Source of the DNA: Ophiobolus disseminans
Lineage: Eukaryota > Ascomycota > Dothideomycetes > Pleosporales > Phaeosphaeriaceae
Direction: 5' to 3'
Length of the DNA: 64,000 bases
NCBI GenBank assembly: GCA_010093685.1
Contig: MU006232.1
Location: 163,017-227,016 of the forward strand
Shown: one piece after another, positions 34,114 to 46,576 of the stretch
Layout of the letters: each line of letters starts with the position of its first letter
How positions within the stretch are numbered: position 1 is the first letter of the stretch
Notes under the pieces: model-generated
Told to the model about the DNA's origin: nothing
Database searches by the model: none
What the model saw: the letters and a program-made list of their open reading frames with translations, nothing else
Program-made: the position numbers and the translations under genes

Positions 34114-34751
34114 CAAAGGAGGTTTAGAGGCATCCGATACAAAGCGTAGAGAAGAATCTGGATGCAATGATCAGCTCATTAGAAGCATAATTGGGTGAAT
34201 TCTAGAGGATCCATACCAATACTCGGGCAACAGAGATTTTTGATCGCTGGCTACGACGTTGTGGGAGGCCGGGTCAGGCTAAAGTTTATAGCCCAGAGAA
34301 GACGCCAACGAAGCGTACCAAGGACGTAGACCCCTGAGCAATATACAACTGCGGAAGAGTTGTCAACGATGCAGTCGCCTCCGAGTATTATGATGGAAAG
34401 TCTCAGATAGAGCCTCCTGGTTTTGTCGCATGTCGTTTCCGGTGTTGCCTACCCCAGCCCAACCACGTCAGCTTGCAGGCGCTCAGCCGCACTCAAGGTC
34501 CTTCATGTCTTGACCGGTCGATATCGAACGTGCCCATACCTCTAACTTGTTGCTTCAGTCTTTCTTGAATGGTCTTCTCCAAACCTTTCTGACGGCGACG
34601 GATACACGTTTCAGCATAGAGAGCGCAACCGTGTTGCGTACCTAGGCGCGCACGATAGCATTTGGGTACCCAGACTGTACCTTTGGTATGATTTACCATT
34701 CCCAAACAGATCAATATTGATTGGAAAAGGCGAACAATCGCAGCACCGAAC
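34114..34751. other. Divergent intergenic region between two membrane-protein genes
   Basis: About 0.64 kb. It holds the promoter of the minus-strand gene (TATAAA at 34285) and that of the plus-strand gene at 34752. Short minus-strand frames are present but unconvincing. Confidence 0.5.
34285..34290 (-). promoter_or_regulatory. TATA box of the orphan membrane gene
   Basis: TATAAA on the minus strand, about 170 bp upstream of the start codon chosen at 34113. It supports transcription starting between them. Confidence 0.4.
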
Positions 34752-35589
34752 ATGGCTGACCCTCCCGGTCTTCTCACATCCGTCGCAGTATTGGCTAGTA
34801 CCGCGAGCTCCTTCTTTACGACAGTCTACGATATCGAGCGAGCGGGTCGAGAAGCTGAGGATTTGCGGCAAGTGTTCGAAGAATGGTACGACTTCTCGGA
34901 CAAATACGAGGCATTGTTGGATGGAGAACACCTGGATTCCTTGGATATGGGACAGTTGCAACAGCAACAGGGGACCATTTCGCGGATATGTGTACGTACC
35001 GACTCGATGCCGCCACAACCACTTTTCAACGTACAAAGTGCGGTTCCAGTCCAAACGTCTTTTGCATATGCAAGGAAATCTCAGACCGAATACGCCCAAG
35101 ATTATCTGACGGAGATCAATGCAAGAGTTGCCCAATGCCAGCGATGCTTTGGAAAACCACACTCGAAATTCTGGCCAGTGAAAAATTTGGATAGGGTATG
35201 TGTCCGCCAGGAAATTCGACCTCACCTACTGACCTTTACGCCAGCACATTGAACAGCGCTTCCAACTCCCAGAAGCCTGGCAACACCCCTCGCCACGCGT
35301 CCTCCTCGCCAGCTGGCTGATACTAGCCATAGCCGTTACAACGTACTATACTGCACACAAAAGTCACAGACACCGGAAGTTGTTCCTCCTGGGTAGCATA
35401 CTCGTTGCAATGATGATCGGCATAGCAGAAGGATCAGGGGTGGCGACAACCATTCTTACAGACGTGCCGTGGTGTCTCACTTTCGGCATGCTGGCGGATC
35501 TGTTGGTGCACAGGATAATCGCCTATCGAGCGGGCACGGCGGCGCTGAGGAAGCCGAGTCAATTCGAGAAGGGGCAGGAGATTTGTTGA
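34752..35589 (+). CDS. Orphan membrane protein with coiled N-terminal part
   Basis: Two exons, 34752-35195 and 35245-35589, with a 49-nt intron; 262 residues. The N-terminus has a hydrophobic stretch (LLTSVAVLASTASSFFTTVY), then a charged helical region rich in Glu and Gln. A CQRC pair lies near residue 135. Splicing gives LDRHIEQRF. Exon 2 encodes two or three membrane helices: VLLASWLILAIAVTTYY, LFLLGSILVAMMIGIAEG and a weaker one around VPWCLTFGMLADLLV. The tail is basic. No family is recognised. The gene is divergent from the other orphan membrane gene. Both have a KLxxLGxxL start to a helix, too short to claim homology. Confidence 0.6.
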
Positions 35590-36246
35590 CTCGATGTAAG
35601 GCTGCGCGAGTCGTGTGGATCACTGAACTGTGGACGCTTTTGGGTAGCAACTGATGCGTACATAGGTAGATGTTTGGCTGGTGTCGTGGAAGGAAGGAGA
35701 GGTTCTCATGGGTCGTACTTACCTAAGTATCGCTAGCGCTCCGCTAGTTCGCACAAAAACAAGCCAAGTGTTTTTCTCCTCAGAACAGGTGCAGATATCA
35801 AGATTGATAAGGAAGCAACAAAAGATCCCTTAGAAGGCTATCTATATTGGGGTATATTTGTGTGCATTTTCTCAATACAGTGAGATTTCTGACATATGGT
35901 TGTTGCTAGCGTGACTCTGGTTCGGCGGATATCACGCTAGTCGTGCGTACTTTCTCGGCGTGCAGGTCAGCTCCTCATTGTCCTGAGTCGAGCACCATAT
36001 CGTGGTGGCGGTGCAGATAGACGTTCTAGGCACGGCTAGTGTCTGAACGACTACAAGTGAGGGGTACGATTGAGAGAAATGACAGAAATCGAAATTGCGG
36101 ATGCTCGTCCATCTCGCATCCAGGTCTTGTAATCAAGGTTTTTACATTTCAAACAAAGTTTCTACATGGCCTTTTTCTCGTTTATCAAGTTGCTATACAT
36201 TTCTCATTCCTATATCCATAAGTTGCGTTCACTGTGCAGTCGCCAC
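35590..36246. other. Intergenic region, convergent 3' ends
   Basis: About 0.66 kb between a + and a - strand 3' end, somewhat AT-rich at 35750-35900. Nothing gene-like is seen. Confidence 0.5.
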
Positions 36247-37978
36247 CTAGAAGAAGGAGCGCTTCTTCGACTTGGAAGAAGAGTGCGGCTTCCTGTGCCA
36301 GCCCAGCACACTTCCAACGACCTGCACAACCTCATCTGCGCGCTCGATGGCGACTTCGTGACCTGCACCCTCAACTACCCTGACGCGAAGGTTGTCTTCA
36401 CCCAGCACGGCCGTAGCATCCTCAACTAGCTCTTCCTTGATGATGATGGGGTCCGTCTCGCCGAGCACAAGCCAGACTTCCCGCAGAGGGCCTCTGCCTT
36501 GTTCGATGTTCTCCTTGATGACGGACCATCGTTCGTGCTGTTCGTGAACAGGCGCGTGGCGTATGGAAGACACAAACGCAGGTACGAAACCCTTGTGGTG
36601 GAGGACCTGCCAGTCTACCACACCCGAGACAGTACTATTTGCAACACCGGACAGTAAGACGCGATTAGAGGAGATGAAGAGGCCTGCACCTCCGTCATGA
36701 TCCTCGTCGATTTCCTCGAGCTCAGGGGCTGCGGCGACTCGGCTGCCAGGTGAGCTTTCGCGCCTCTTGTGCTTGTGCTTGCGGCCAGTGCTGGAGCGGC
36801 TAGATTTGCTAGTGCTTGACTTTCCGGATCTGACTGAACGGGTATCGTCGTCAACCTTGGTGGTTGTCTCCGCGTTTTCTATGGCTTCAGGCTCGGGCTC
36901 GATCGCTTTCACGTTGGACTTGCCCGTCCACAGTCGGTTCGCTACCATTCGGTGCACCATCCACTCAGGCAGCCAGCTGCTTTGGTAGAGGAGCTTGCTC
37001 TTGAAGGTGATGTTCTTCTTGCGGATAAGACCGCCAGGAGCAACAAGAACAAGACCACGGACCGAGTAGGGAAAGTAAGACGTGAAGTCAGCAGCAATCG
37101 CTCCACCTAGCGAGTAGCCAATGATGGTGAATGCACGGTGACCTGACCAGGCAATGGGCGAGGACTGGAGGCAAAGCAGGATTTGCGAAAAGTAGAGACA
37201 TGAGTCGTAGTTGTGGTGAAGAGGAGAAGGAGCGTCCGAGTAGCCACGTCCAAAAAGATCTGTCCAGGTCAGCGACAATGTTCATAGATAAAGACTGCAC
37301 GCATGTAACAGTTAGTAGTATTGAGCTGCCCCACGCACGTGATTGACGTCATAGTCAACGCAATTTCAAACGTTGTTGCTAACGTGCTGAAGAAATAGGG
37401 TTCTGAAGGGTTCCAAAATTCTTATGATGCTCCGAATCGAACAAACGTGGGTGAGGGCTACATGCATGGACTGCTGCAGACGGGGGACGGGAAGACCAAC
37501 CAAACATCATGACACGACACCCCCGGCGGACTAGCTTGTGGGCAAGATCTGCCATGGCAATTCCTGGGGTAGAAATGCCATGAATCAGCAGAATCTTATC
37601 TCCATCTTCGGGGCCCCATTCGTAAACACGGACGGTGCCGTACGGCGACTGAACATCTCTTGCCCCTGGCAGCGCATCCGGAGGGTAAGGCAGTTCCGCC
37701 ACCTCTTCTGGAGAGAGCTTCGGCAGCTTTGATTCCACCGGCGATGGGATGATCCTAGCAGGAGTAGACCTGAGGGCGCTCGACACTGTGCCCAACACCA
37801 GCAGGGCGCCTACCGAGGCAGCACCGATTTGGACATAGGGATCGCGCAGATTAGGAAGCTGGAGCTTAGGGAGCTGGAGCTTTGAGCGCGACAGTCCCGG
37901 TATCGAGGGCAGCGATATGGACATAGGCGGTGCTTTGGCGGGCGGTGCGGCTTTGCCCAGGCCAGAGAACCAATCCAT
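36247..37978 (-). CDS. Alpha/beta hydrolase with N-terminal membrane helix
   Basis: Two exons, 37501-37978 and 36247-37259, with an unusually long 241-nt intron; 496 residues. Splicing restores the block MMFDLFGRGYSD. The N-terminal 50 residues hold proline-rich LQLPKLQLPNL repeats, then a hydrophobic helix (IGAASVGALLVLGTVSSAL) that may anchor the protein. The hydrolase core shows ILLIHGIST (oxyanion strand), GYSLGG (Ser at about 209), LGETDPII (Asp) and GAGHEV (His). A lid-like insertion is Ser/Lys/Arg-rich (KSSTSKSSRSSTGRKHKHKRR) and disordered. The substrate is unknown; lipid or ester is likely. It is divergent from the PAP2 phosphatase gene, with about 0.7 kb between starts. Confidence 0.87.
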
Positions 37979-38673
37979 GGTGAGGTTTGTGAGAGGTGCG
38001 GTGTCGTTGGGGGCTGACCAATGGCGGAGTTGTACGGAGCATAAATAGATAGACGAGGCGGGCCCTGTGGTGTTGACAAAATAAGCTGATCGCCCTGCTG
38101 CTAGCGGAGGCCTGTGCGATGATCGGTTGCACCCGCCACGCAGGGACGTCAAGACATGGCGATATTCGGCAGCACAAAAAAGGCGATGGGGCGCTGCGCT
38201 CGCACTGCGCACACCAGCAGCGTGTAGTGCGACATCTCGACCAGCGTTGTGGGTTCTCTTCGCTGGCCGTGGGCGGACAATGTCCAGTTCGGACGCGCAG
38301 CACCAAGACGCGGACGCAAGCGGGCTGCACCGGCACGCGCTAGTGTGCATCAGCTCCTCAAGCACAGCCATAGCTGACCTGGGGACATCCTTCACAGCCT
38401 CTGGGCGCTGCTGAACCTCCGCTTGCTGACGGCCGCTTCTATATACACCCCACGGCACTGTCCAGTGCTTTTGATCTCCTTTCTGCTCTTGCGCGTCGCT
38501 CCCGGAGAGTCGCTGTCGCCGTGTTTGATAATTCCGGACCCCCGATCAGCTGCCAACCCACGTTTGGCACCCTCACGAGCCATTCACCGCCAGCTGTAGA
38601 TACATAAGGACGTCGCAATTGCGCCGGAGGACTATCTAGAATATCCCCGCGCTTTTGAATGTGGTAGCGCGTC
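37979..38673. other. Divergent intergenic region (hydrolase / PAP2)
   Basis: About 0.7 kb, G/C-rich, with both promoters. Minus-strand frames continue upstream of the hydrolase start codon but lack support. No separate gene is seen. Confidence 0.5.
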
Positions 38674-40386
38674 ATGGATCAGTGGAAGAACACACAGCTC
38701 CCCGAGCGCCTTCCCTTCTCGAAGAAGCGTCTTCCGAAGAAGGTCATCTTCTCGTGCGTAGAGCCAGACATGCATACCAATGTACCGAGGCTGACTAGAG
38801 TAGATACATTGTCGATTATCTCATCATAGTGTAAGACACACCTTTTCGCACTTTGAGCACACGACCTCCTTCCGAGACCGCCGACACTAACGAGCGTAAC
38901 TTGTAGTCTACTCATCGGGCTCTTTACCGTCATTGATAAAGTTCCACCGTTCCACCAGCATTTCTCGCTCGAAAATTACACACTTCACTATCCTTTCGCG
39001 GTGAAGGAGCGCGTTCCGGTCCCATGGCTATGCGTCTATGTCGTCTTCGCTCCTGCCGTCATCATTGGCATATACACAATGGTCATTGATGGCCTCTTTT
39101 CCCACCAAACAGAAATGCCGACGGGCAGGGGTGGCATAAAGCGCCTAAGTGGCAGATATAGGTTCAAGGACCGCTTGTGGGAGCTGAACTGTGGTATACT
39201 GGGTCTGGGATTGAGTGTTGGCGCTGCCTTCACAATCACAGGGGCCTTGAAGAACGCCATTGGAAAACCACGACCAGATCTCATCAGTCGGTATGTTGAG
39301 TAAATTCTGAGATCGCACAGGCACTGACCGCATGCAGCTGTAATGTCGTCACAGACAGAATAGACAACACAACGTACGCGCTTCAGACGTTTCACATCTG
39401 TAATGCGACAAGTGACTATATTCTGAATGATGGATTCAAGAGCTTTCCCTCTGGACACAGCAGCGGTGCGTGTATCCCTCGGGAATACGTACATTTACTG
39501 ATAGCTTACAGTTTCCTTCGCCGGCCTGTTCTATCTTTCCCTATACCTCGCAGCGAAATTGCACGTTCTCGATGCGAAGGGCGAGGTCTGGCGGAGCTTT
39601 ATCGTCATGGTTCCCACCCTCGGCGCCGCGCTCATCACTGGCACACGAATCATGGACGCCCGTCACCACCCGTTCGATGTTATCTCAGGCGCCATGCTTG
39701 GCATGCTCGTTTCATGGGCGTCGTACCGCCAATACTTCCCTCCAGTGACGGAGACATGGCGGAAGGGACGCGCCTATCCTATCCGTGCATGGGGTCGCGG
39801 ACCAGCTGCCCCTCCAACTACAAACCCCACGATCATGGTTGACGAAGACGTGCAACCACTACAGCCAATAGGCCATTCATCGAATGCGGAGCGTGGCGAG
39901 GCATCGGGCTTCTCATCGAATACAGCAGTCGCGACTGATGGTGACCAAGGTACCAACGTATTCCGTCAACAAATTTCCGATTCGCAGCGAAGGCGCCAGA
40001 ACCCTTACGCAGTCGACCGAAGCGATACGATAGCATCCAGCAATTACAGATCCGATACCATGGGCTCCACAATGTCTACCAAGGCTACGAATTACCGCAA
40101 TTCAATGCCATCGTCGAACCCGTTTGCTGGGCAGCGGAGGATGGACACGTACGATTATTCTTCGTCGGAAGATGGCGACTACGAGTTGCAGCCTGGTCAC
40201 TTCACCGACACAGGTTATCATCGACCCACGGGCATCTCGCCTCAGCCAACTCCACCACCTCCAGCGAATGTGGTTGCACCAGGACTGCACACTGTGGTAC
40301 CCCCGACTGGAGATCTTAGTGACAGGAGAGATCTTGCGCCCGCGCCACCTCCTCACGCGGTGGGAACCACCCCTCAACAAATATAG
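38674..40386 (+). CDS. PAP2-family lipid phosphatase (DPP1/LPP1-like)
   Basis: Five exons: 38674-38753, 38804-38830 (27 nt), 38907-39290, 39338-39465 and 39512-40386; 497 residues. All phases close. The three PAP2 signature motifs are intact: KNAIGKPRP (from about residue 151), PSGHSS (about 201) and TRIMDARHH (about 251). Six membrane helices are expected. The family dephosphorylates phosphatidate or diacylglycerol pyrophosphate at the ER, vacuole or plasma membrane. After the last helix there is a 200-residue polar tail rich in Ser, Asn and Pro, longer than in yeast DPP1 and probably regulatory. The ATG at 38674 opens with MDQWKNTQLPERLPFSKKR and leads into helix 1. Confidence 0.93.
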
Positions 40387-41114
40387 AGTGCGTACATATT
40401 ATCAAGACTGTTCAATCGCTCAGCTCCTGAGCATTTATGGTGCAATGAACCAAGGCTGTGGTGCTTTTACAACAAGTGGAGTAACACGATAACTGAGGTT
40501 TGTACTGTGCACAAGTCCAAATCTGTTATCGAGCCGGGCGTTTGGGCAAATTGGTTTTGATGCCTTTAGCCATCACAGAACTCGGCCAATGGCCTTGCAA
40601 TACATCGTTTGTCAGAACTTAAAAGCCGTACATTTAAGTCAGTACTCGTGAAGTATGGGGTTCCGGGGCGGAACAAGAAGGCTGAGAAGACACAGTCTAG
40701 ATTGGACCAGAGTATGGTTTTGGCTGCAGCCTAGTCTCTTATCATTGGCTGTCAACACAAGCAACTGCATGGTCTCATCACCACAGCCTCTCCACATGCA
40801 ACTGCCAACAAGTGTGATTTAGTCGAAACTTGCCTTTTCAGCCTTTCCAATCAATGTCTTGGCGATCCACGTCTCCCAGCCTGGTGTGACTCCAAATGCG
40901 TGCTGCACGCCTTCACTCACTTTCACTACGACACTTCACCGCGCTTCTTCTGTTCTTTTCTGGTCAATGCAAGGACAAATCGTCGTAAAATCTCACTCGC
41001 GTAGCCACAACTCTGCGATAGTTCACCCACGGAGCTCCTTAGGCCAAATCAACCATCAGCCTTGTTCACGGACACGTCATACGAAACACCTGGGCCACCC
41101 AGAGCAGACTCGTT
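40387..41114. other. Intergenic region, no gene recognised
   Basis: About 0.7 kb between two + strand genes. It holds the PAP2 3' flank and the RBR promoter. A short frame at 40859-41179 has no domain. Confidence 0.5.
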
Positions 41115-43419
41115 ATGACAAGGTTGGTGTACCTCTTTGCCTTCCTAATATCCATTTCGGCAGTCATTTGGATCCTTAGCATGGTGGTTAACAAGGCGCC
41201 TAGCATCTTCCCATCTGAACTGCCAGAGCGCCCACACAAGCTTTCCCTTACAAAGCGACTTTCGCAGAAGCTCGCCTCGTCCAAGACCAAGCGTAGCCAG
41301 GTATTCGACATTTCACCGTCTTTCCCTCCGGTCGGGTACCCACTGAAAGTCCCCGTCACTAATGTCACTCCTCATCATGTGCTCACGCGCAATACTCTTG
41401 ATCAGCCTTCCTCATTACTAACACTCCACTCCGACGATGAAGCAATTTCCGGACAATCTAATTCTAAACATCGCTCATTACGAACTTTGTTCTCCTCAAA
41501 GCGAACGGACACCGGAGTTATTGAGAGCAGCAGCCTGGCATCAGCGACCTACCACCACACCACAGTTCCACTCCATCCCACCATTCACCGGAAACCTGTG
41601 GCATCGTCAGTGGATAATATCATACAGGATCCGCTCGTTGAGAGGTTCCAAAGGCTGAGGCTGTCGCAGAACGGGAAGCTGCAGCCGCGCTCGTTTGAAC
41701 CTGCCGTGTCACCGCCCTTATCTCAAACGACATCGACATCACCTTCACTTCCGCCAACAAAAGACTTCTTCCAAGCTGCGAAATCGACCTGGGATAAGAT
41801 TGCTGTATCTGGCCCCTCTTTGCCGACACTCAGAGAAGAGCGATCAATACGTCGACGTCGAAGTGATCTCGAGCGCAAGCCACAGTCAATAACAAGAACG
41901 CGAACGGATGTTGGGCATCCTATTGATGAGGGCAGTGATGAAGAGCCGAACGATGTTGTCCCAAAACGCTCCAGCAATCCTCTCCATCGTCGGACGGTAT
42001 TACACAAGCGCGCATTATCATCTTCGCGAGATCAAGTGACGGCGTTGCCGCGCAATACCAGGCGTCGAAGTCAAAGCCCCAGCGTCTCTAGCGGTACCTC
42101 CGAGGGCGACCTGACACCAGATAGCTCAGAGGATGTGTCTTACCCTGACCTCTCACCCCAAACCGTGGAAGTCGATGAGTTTGTTCCATCTCCAACATCT
42201 GAACGCCGCAAGGCACGTTTCCTGGACAGTGAAGAGGCCTCCAAAGTACAAGAGCAACTTGATCGGCGATTGGCTCTCCAGATTCAGCAAGAGGAGGAGG
42301 AACAATACCAACACTTCTTCTACGCACAAATTCAGGCTACAGATCAATCACCTTCAATATATGAGCGTCGCGATACTAATAGATCCCGATCTTGCGCTGG
42401 AAATAGAGGCAATCCTATCGATCTAGACTCAGACGATTCGGATGAAGTCATCTTCAAAGGCCGGAGTGGTGGCGCAGGAAGTTATCCAGATCTAATGGAT
42501 CTCGACGACGAGAGTTGGAGCTGTAGCCTGGGCGGCGAGCTTGATACCATGCAAGCAACTCTTGACGCGGAGCTTGCTCAGTTTTTGCAGGAAGAAGAGG
42601 ACCGCTCACGTCAAACAACGACAAGCACTCGTGAATGCGCAGTCTGTGGCGACAGCCACCCCATCAGCGAACTACCTGCACTCGCCGAGTGTGAACACCC
42701 GCCGCGAACTTGCGCCGATTGCTATGCTGGATGGGTGGCATCACAACTCGAAGGAAGCGGCTGGAGAGAAGCAAAATGTCCCGACGGCGAATGCAATATC
42801 AAATTGACGTACCACGAAGTCCAGCAGATCGCAACACCAGAAATCTTCGTGAAGTACGATACATTCATCGCCCGCGCTGCCATCAGCGAGGATCGTAAGT
42901 TCCAACGCCGCATATCCGTCCAGACATAGCTAATACCACTCAACAGCAAATTTCCGTTGGTGCCGTGCCTGCTCCTCCGGCCAAATCCACATGAGTGGCG
43001 TAGAAGGCAATATCTTCACCTGCGCCTCCTGCAACCACAAAGTCTGCATCATCCACGAAAACACGTGGCACGAAGGCGAGACGTGCGAAGACTTCGAGTA
43101 CCGATCGTCCGGCCGCAAAGAGGCCGATCAGAAAGCCCAAGAAGCAGCGAGTCTGGCCGCGATTGGCAAGACGTCGAAGAAGTGTCCGGGGAAGAATTGC
43201 GTGTACAACATCGAAAAGAATGATGGGTGCGACCACATGACATGTAAGTCTAGACACATGTTACTGGTGGTGTGGAAAGATACTGATTGTGGTTTAGGCT
43301 CGAAATGCAGGTATGAATTCTGCTGGATTTGCTTGTGCGACTATAAGAAAGTGAGGGCAGTGGGGAATGCGGCTCATGCACGGAGTTGCAACTATCATAC
43401 GGGTAGGATTCGGGATTAG
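41115..43419 (+). CDS. Membrane-anchored RBR-type E3 ubiquitin ligase
   Basis: Three exons, 41115-42894, 42947-43243 and 43298-43419; 732 residues. The N-terminal hydrophobic helix (VYLFAFLISISAVIWILSMVV, about residues 4-25) should act as a signal anchor. About 450 disordered residues rich in Ser, Arg and Pro follow. The C-terminus has RING1 from Cys508 (ECAVCGDSHPISELP), then an IBR (WCRACSSGQIH then FTCASCNHKVC) and a RING2 (CPGKNCVYNIEKNDGCDHMTC then FCWICLCDY). Splicing restores MTCSKC. RBR ligases pass ubiquitin through a RING2 cysteine; here the Cys of NDGCDH is the candidate. Membrane anchoring suggests ER or mitochondrial quality control, which is inference. Confidence 0.92.
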
Positions 43420-43484
43420 AGTAGAGTAGCATGGGCCGTATGGTTGGTGTAGTCGCATATCTAATATCCGTACCATCTAAGTCT

Positions 43485-46400
43485 TTACGGCATCAGTCCA
43501 AGAACTACGACCAACACCCAACTCGTAACGTACACTCCCTTCCACACTGACGTTATCTTCCCGCCACCATTCACGAGGCTTGTACCCTTCCCACCTCCCC
43601 CAACACCATCACCTTGCGCAGTCGGCCCCCTCCCAATGTCCAAACTCTGCCCCGCTCCTTCCCCACTTCCCCCAGCCGTCATAGCCACCCCAGATAACTT
43701 AACAACAGTCACGGTCCCACCCTCAACACTAACCCTCCCATGCCCGCGCGTCACCGTGCGACCTCCATACGTCAGCGTCAAGCTCTTCGCTCCTGGCGTT
43801 ACTATGGCCGGTATAACCGTCTCTGTAGCCCCGTATAGTGCGACCCGGCCGTCGGGAAGCGTGGAAGTCATATCTCCTACGCTGAGCGTTATCTGAGCTG
43901 TGAATTGCGCGACGGAAGATGATACTATTGTAGTGAAGCCTCCCAATACGGTGATTTGCCCATTTTGAAGTGTGGAGGTAGTGCCGCTGATAACGAGTGT
44001 GTACGGATCTTTCACATGGTGATTTGAGTGTGCTGGAACGATGGTCGTCGTGTCTCCGAAAATGTCGATGTGGCCGTTTGGTTGTGTGACGGTTGTGCCT
44101 CCGAAGACGAGGGTGACTTCGTTTCTTGGGATTGGATCACCTGGTTTTGGATTTCCAGTGCCGAGAGACATTGTGGATGTTGTGTTAATGACGACGTACG
44201 ACGCGTCGATGTCTAGAGATAGGACCGTGCCTTCGATAGTGATTGTTCCGCCAGGCTTGAGAGTCTGGCTTTTGATGACGATCTGGCTTGCTGAATTTGC
44301 CGTAATTACTTCGTTAATGAACGTGAATGCTGCAAAATCGGGTGCTGGTGTTGGTGCTGGGTACTGCATGTTATCATGTTCAACTGCGGCTGCGGAACTC
44401 TCGAGCAACCGGCTGCGGTCCGTCGTTATTGTGGATTGGAGAAGTACAAGCGTATTGAGCCTTGGTGGTTCACCGGGCTCCAGAATAATGGGCTCTTGAT
44501 TTGGTTGCACGAACAGTGGACGTGGGGGAAGCATTGTAACCAAAGGACTTAGGCCTCCTCTTGCAGATGCAATGACCTGAGCCGTCTCCTCCACCGTACT
44601 TGAGGATGATATTCTGTGGCCGGGCTGAGTGACCATAGCCAGACTGGACGTGGGTCTAGGCATTGCGCTCGGTACTGATGTAGTCTTCGTGTTCAAAGTC
44701 GTGGGCACCAAGATCGGGCCGGGATGTAGTGTTCTTGGCGGATCATATAAGCCACCACTCCTGTAGGGCGTGCATAAAGCCCATTCGGGGTGCATTTCAA
44801 TGATTTTAGTTGGAATAGCGATGCTATAAGCGTTTTTTCAGTCAATGTCAAGAGTCGCAGAAATAGCGGAAGGTCGGCGAAGGCATAGCACTTAGTTGGA
44901 AGCGAAGGCGAATGCCTGAGTAGAACTTACTGGGGACGGCATCTATCTGGTCACCCTGGTTAGCTAAGACCTGAAAGGAATAGCCAAGAAGCTAAAGTAC
45001 GTACCATTGGAGAATATATGGCCCATTGGGAAGGCGGGGTTGTAGGTAATACCGAGCTCGATTGTTTCGCAGTCAGATTGTAAATCAGACCAAGTCATGA
45101 CTCGACTAATCGTCTTGTCGAATACGATCGCTCCGTTCGGACAATTGGGCCTCTCTGTGAGCTCGTATTGACTATAGGTAAGAGATGTGATTTCTTGCGA
45201 ATCAAACGCCATCGTGTAGGTGACAGGGTGCTTTTGATGCTTAACACATGCGACACTGATCAGGCAAGTCTACTTACTGATCCTACCGTGCCACATAAAT
45301 CTGTAGCATAGAGCGAAGTGAATGCAATATATACGCTAGGAGATATACTGCAGGGACTGTAAGGCTTCTATATAAGTGTGAAGAAATAGGGACGGCTTAC
45401 AACGTGAAGTCATTTTCGTCAACGTAGCTGAGCGGCACATCCGCATCATCTCTGAGCCCTGATCCAGAACTGGTGTTGCTCTTCGCTCCTTGGTCCGGCC
45501 AGTAATATAGATGCAGGTTGTCTACACGCACTGCACATCGACCACAGCAAGGCCTGCTGACTGTAACATAGTCCCAAACAAACTTAGGGTCTATCCTGTT
45601 AGCTCAGTTTCATCCCGAAGGTAAAGATATACTTACAGATCAACGCTGATGTGTGAATATCACCATACACCAAGCTGACGTACTCACTAACCTCATCAGA
45701 TGCTGTCAGGGTAGACTTGAAGGCCTGTTCAAACTCCACATCCATCCAGGTGAGCTTGATCGTGTTATATTCCGTCATTGGACCAGTGTATGCAACGATG
45801 GCGTCAAAAGAAGATACCATGCACCATCGAGCAAGGCAGCGATCGACGTAGATATCGTTTCCCCAAATGTCTGTATCATCAGTTGGAATAACGATTCCAT
45901 ACTCGCATTCGGGTGAGATAGTTCGAAGCGCTATTGGATAGTCGGTGGCGTACGTTGTGTTTGAGCATGTTGACCACGATGTGAACCAGCCAAGTCGATC
46001 TAGGTATCCTATTGTCGAAGAACTGATGTTGGTGGAATGCACATGTGAGTTCGGAACCTTCTCGATTCTCGTTTCATTCGCATAGTGTTGTGCTGATGTT
46101 GTCTTGTTGGGCGTGACATGCGTGATTTTGGAGATGATATGCGTGGAAACAGTAATTTCTGATGCAACACTGCCACTCAGACTAAATGTGGTATTCTGTT
46201 GACTCAAGGAGGGCGAGGTGGGTACGTTCGCAGTCGGCCGGAGTACCTTGCTGCTAAAAATGTCCTGGTGCGTGGCATGTGGCGCAGCCGATGAAGTCTG
46301 CGAAGTGGTATGGGCGGTTCCTTTAGCCCAAGATTGGCGGGGCGCTGTGTCACTAACGATAGCTGGATCATCAAAGACCCATGGCGTGGATTTGGATGAG

Positions 46401-46576
46401 CCTGTATATGCGCTGAGCGATACTGGTCCAGGCTGGCTACTTTCAGAGAACTCATAACTTGACAGAGAAAATCTGTAGGATAACGTTGAAGAAAAGTTTG
46501 TTGAATTGGATTGAGAGTATGTCGATGCGATCTGAAATGATAGCAAGAGAAAAGTAGTGGAAAAAATTCCAGTCAT
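43485..46576 (-). CDS. Ser/Thr-rich, probably GPI-anchored surface protein
   Basis: A six-exon model: 45637-46576, 45401-45590, 45278-45356, 45005-45230, 44931-44946 (16 nt) and 43485-44823; 929 residues. All phases close. The 16-nt micro-exon is the weakest part. A signal peptide (MTGIFSTTFLLLSFQIASTYS) precedes a Ser/Thr-rich region with many NxS/T sites. A middle Cys-containing module follows, with WSTCSNTTY, PCCGRCAV and PNCPNGAIVF. The C-terminal half has about four repeats of 35-45 residues in the style of TLVFGGTTVTQPNGHIDIFG and YTLVISGTTSTLQNGQITVLGG, probably beta structure. It ends in a hydrophobic segment (VLVVVLGLMP) typical of GPI attachment. I do not recognise a named family. 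A wall or surface adhesin-like role is inferred. Confidence 0.72.

Noticed and set aside
34883..35194. Alternative frame with a VFCICKE motif in the plus-strand orphan membrane gene
   Set aside because: It ends at a stop just before the splice donor and does not join exon 2 in phase, whereas the chosen frame does.
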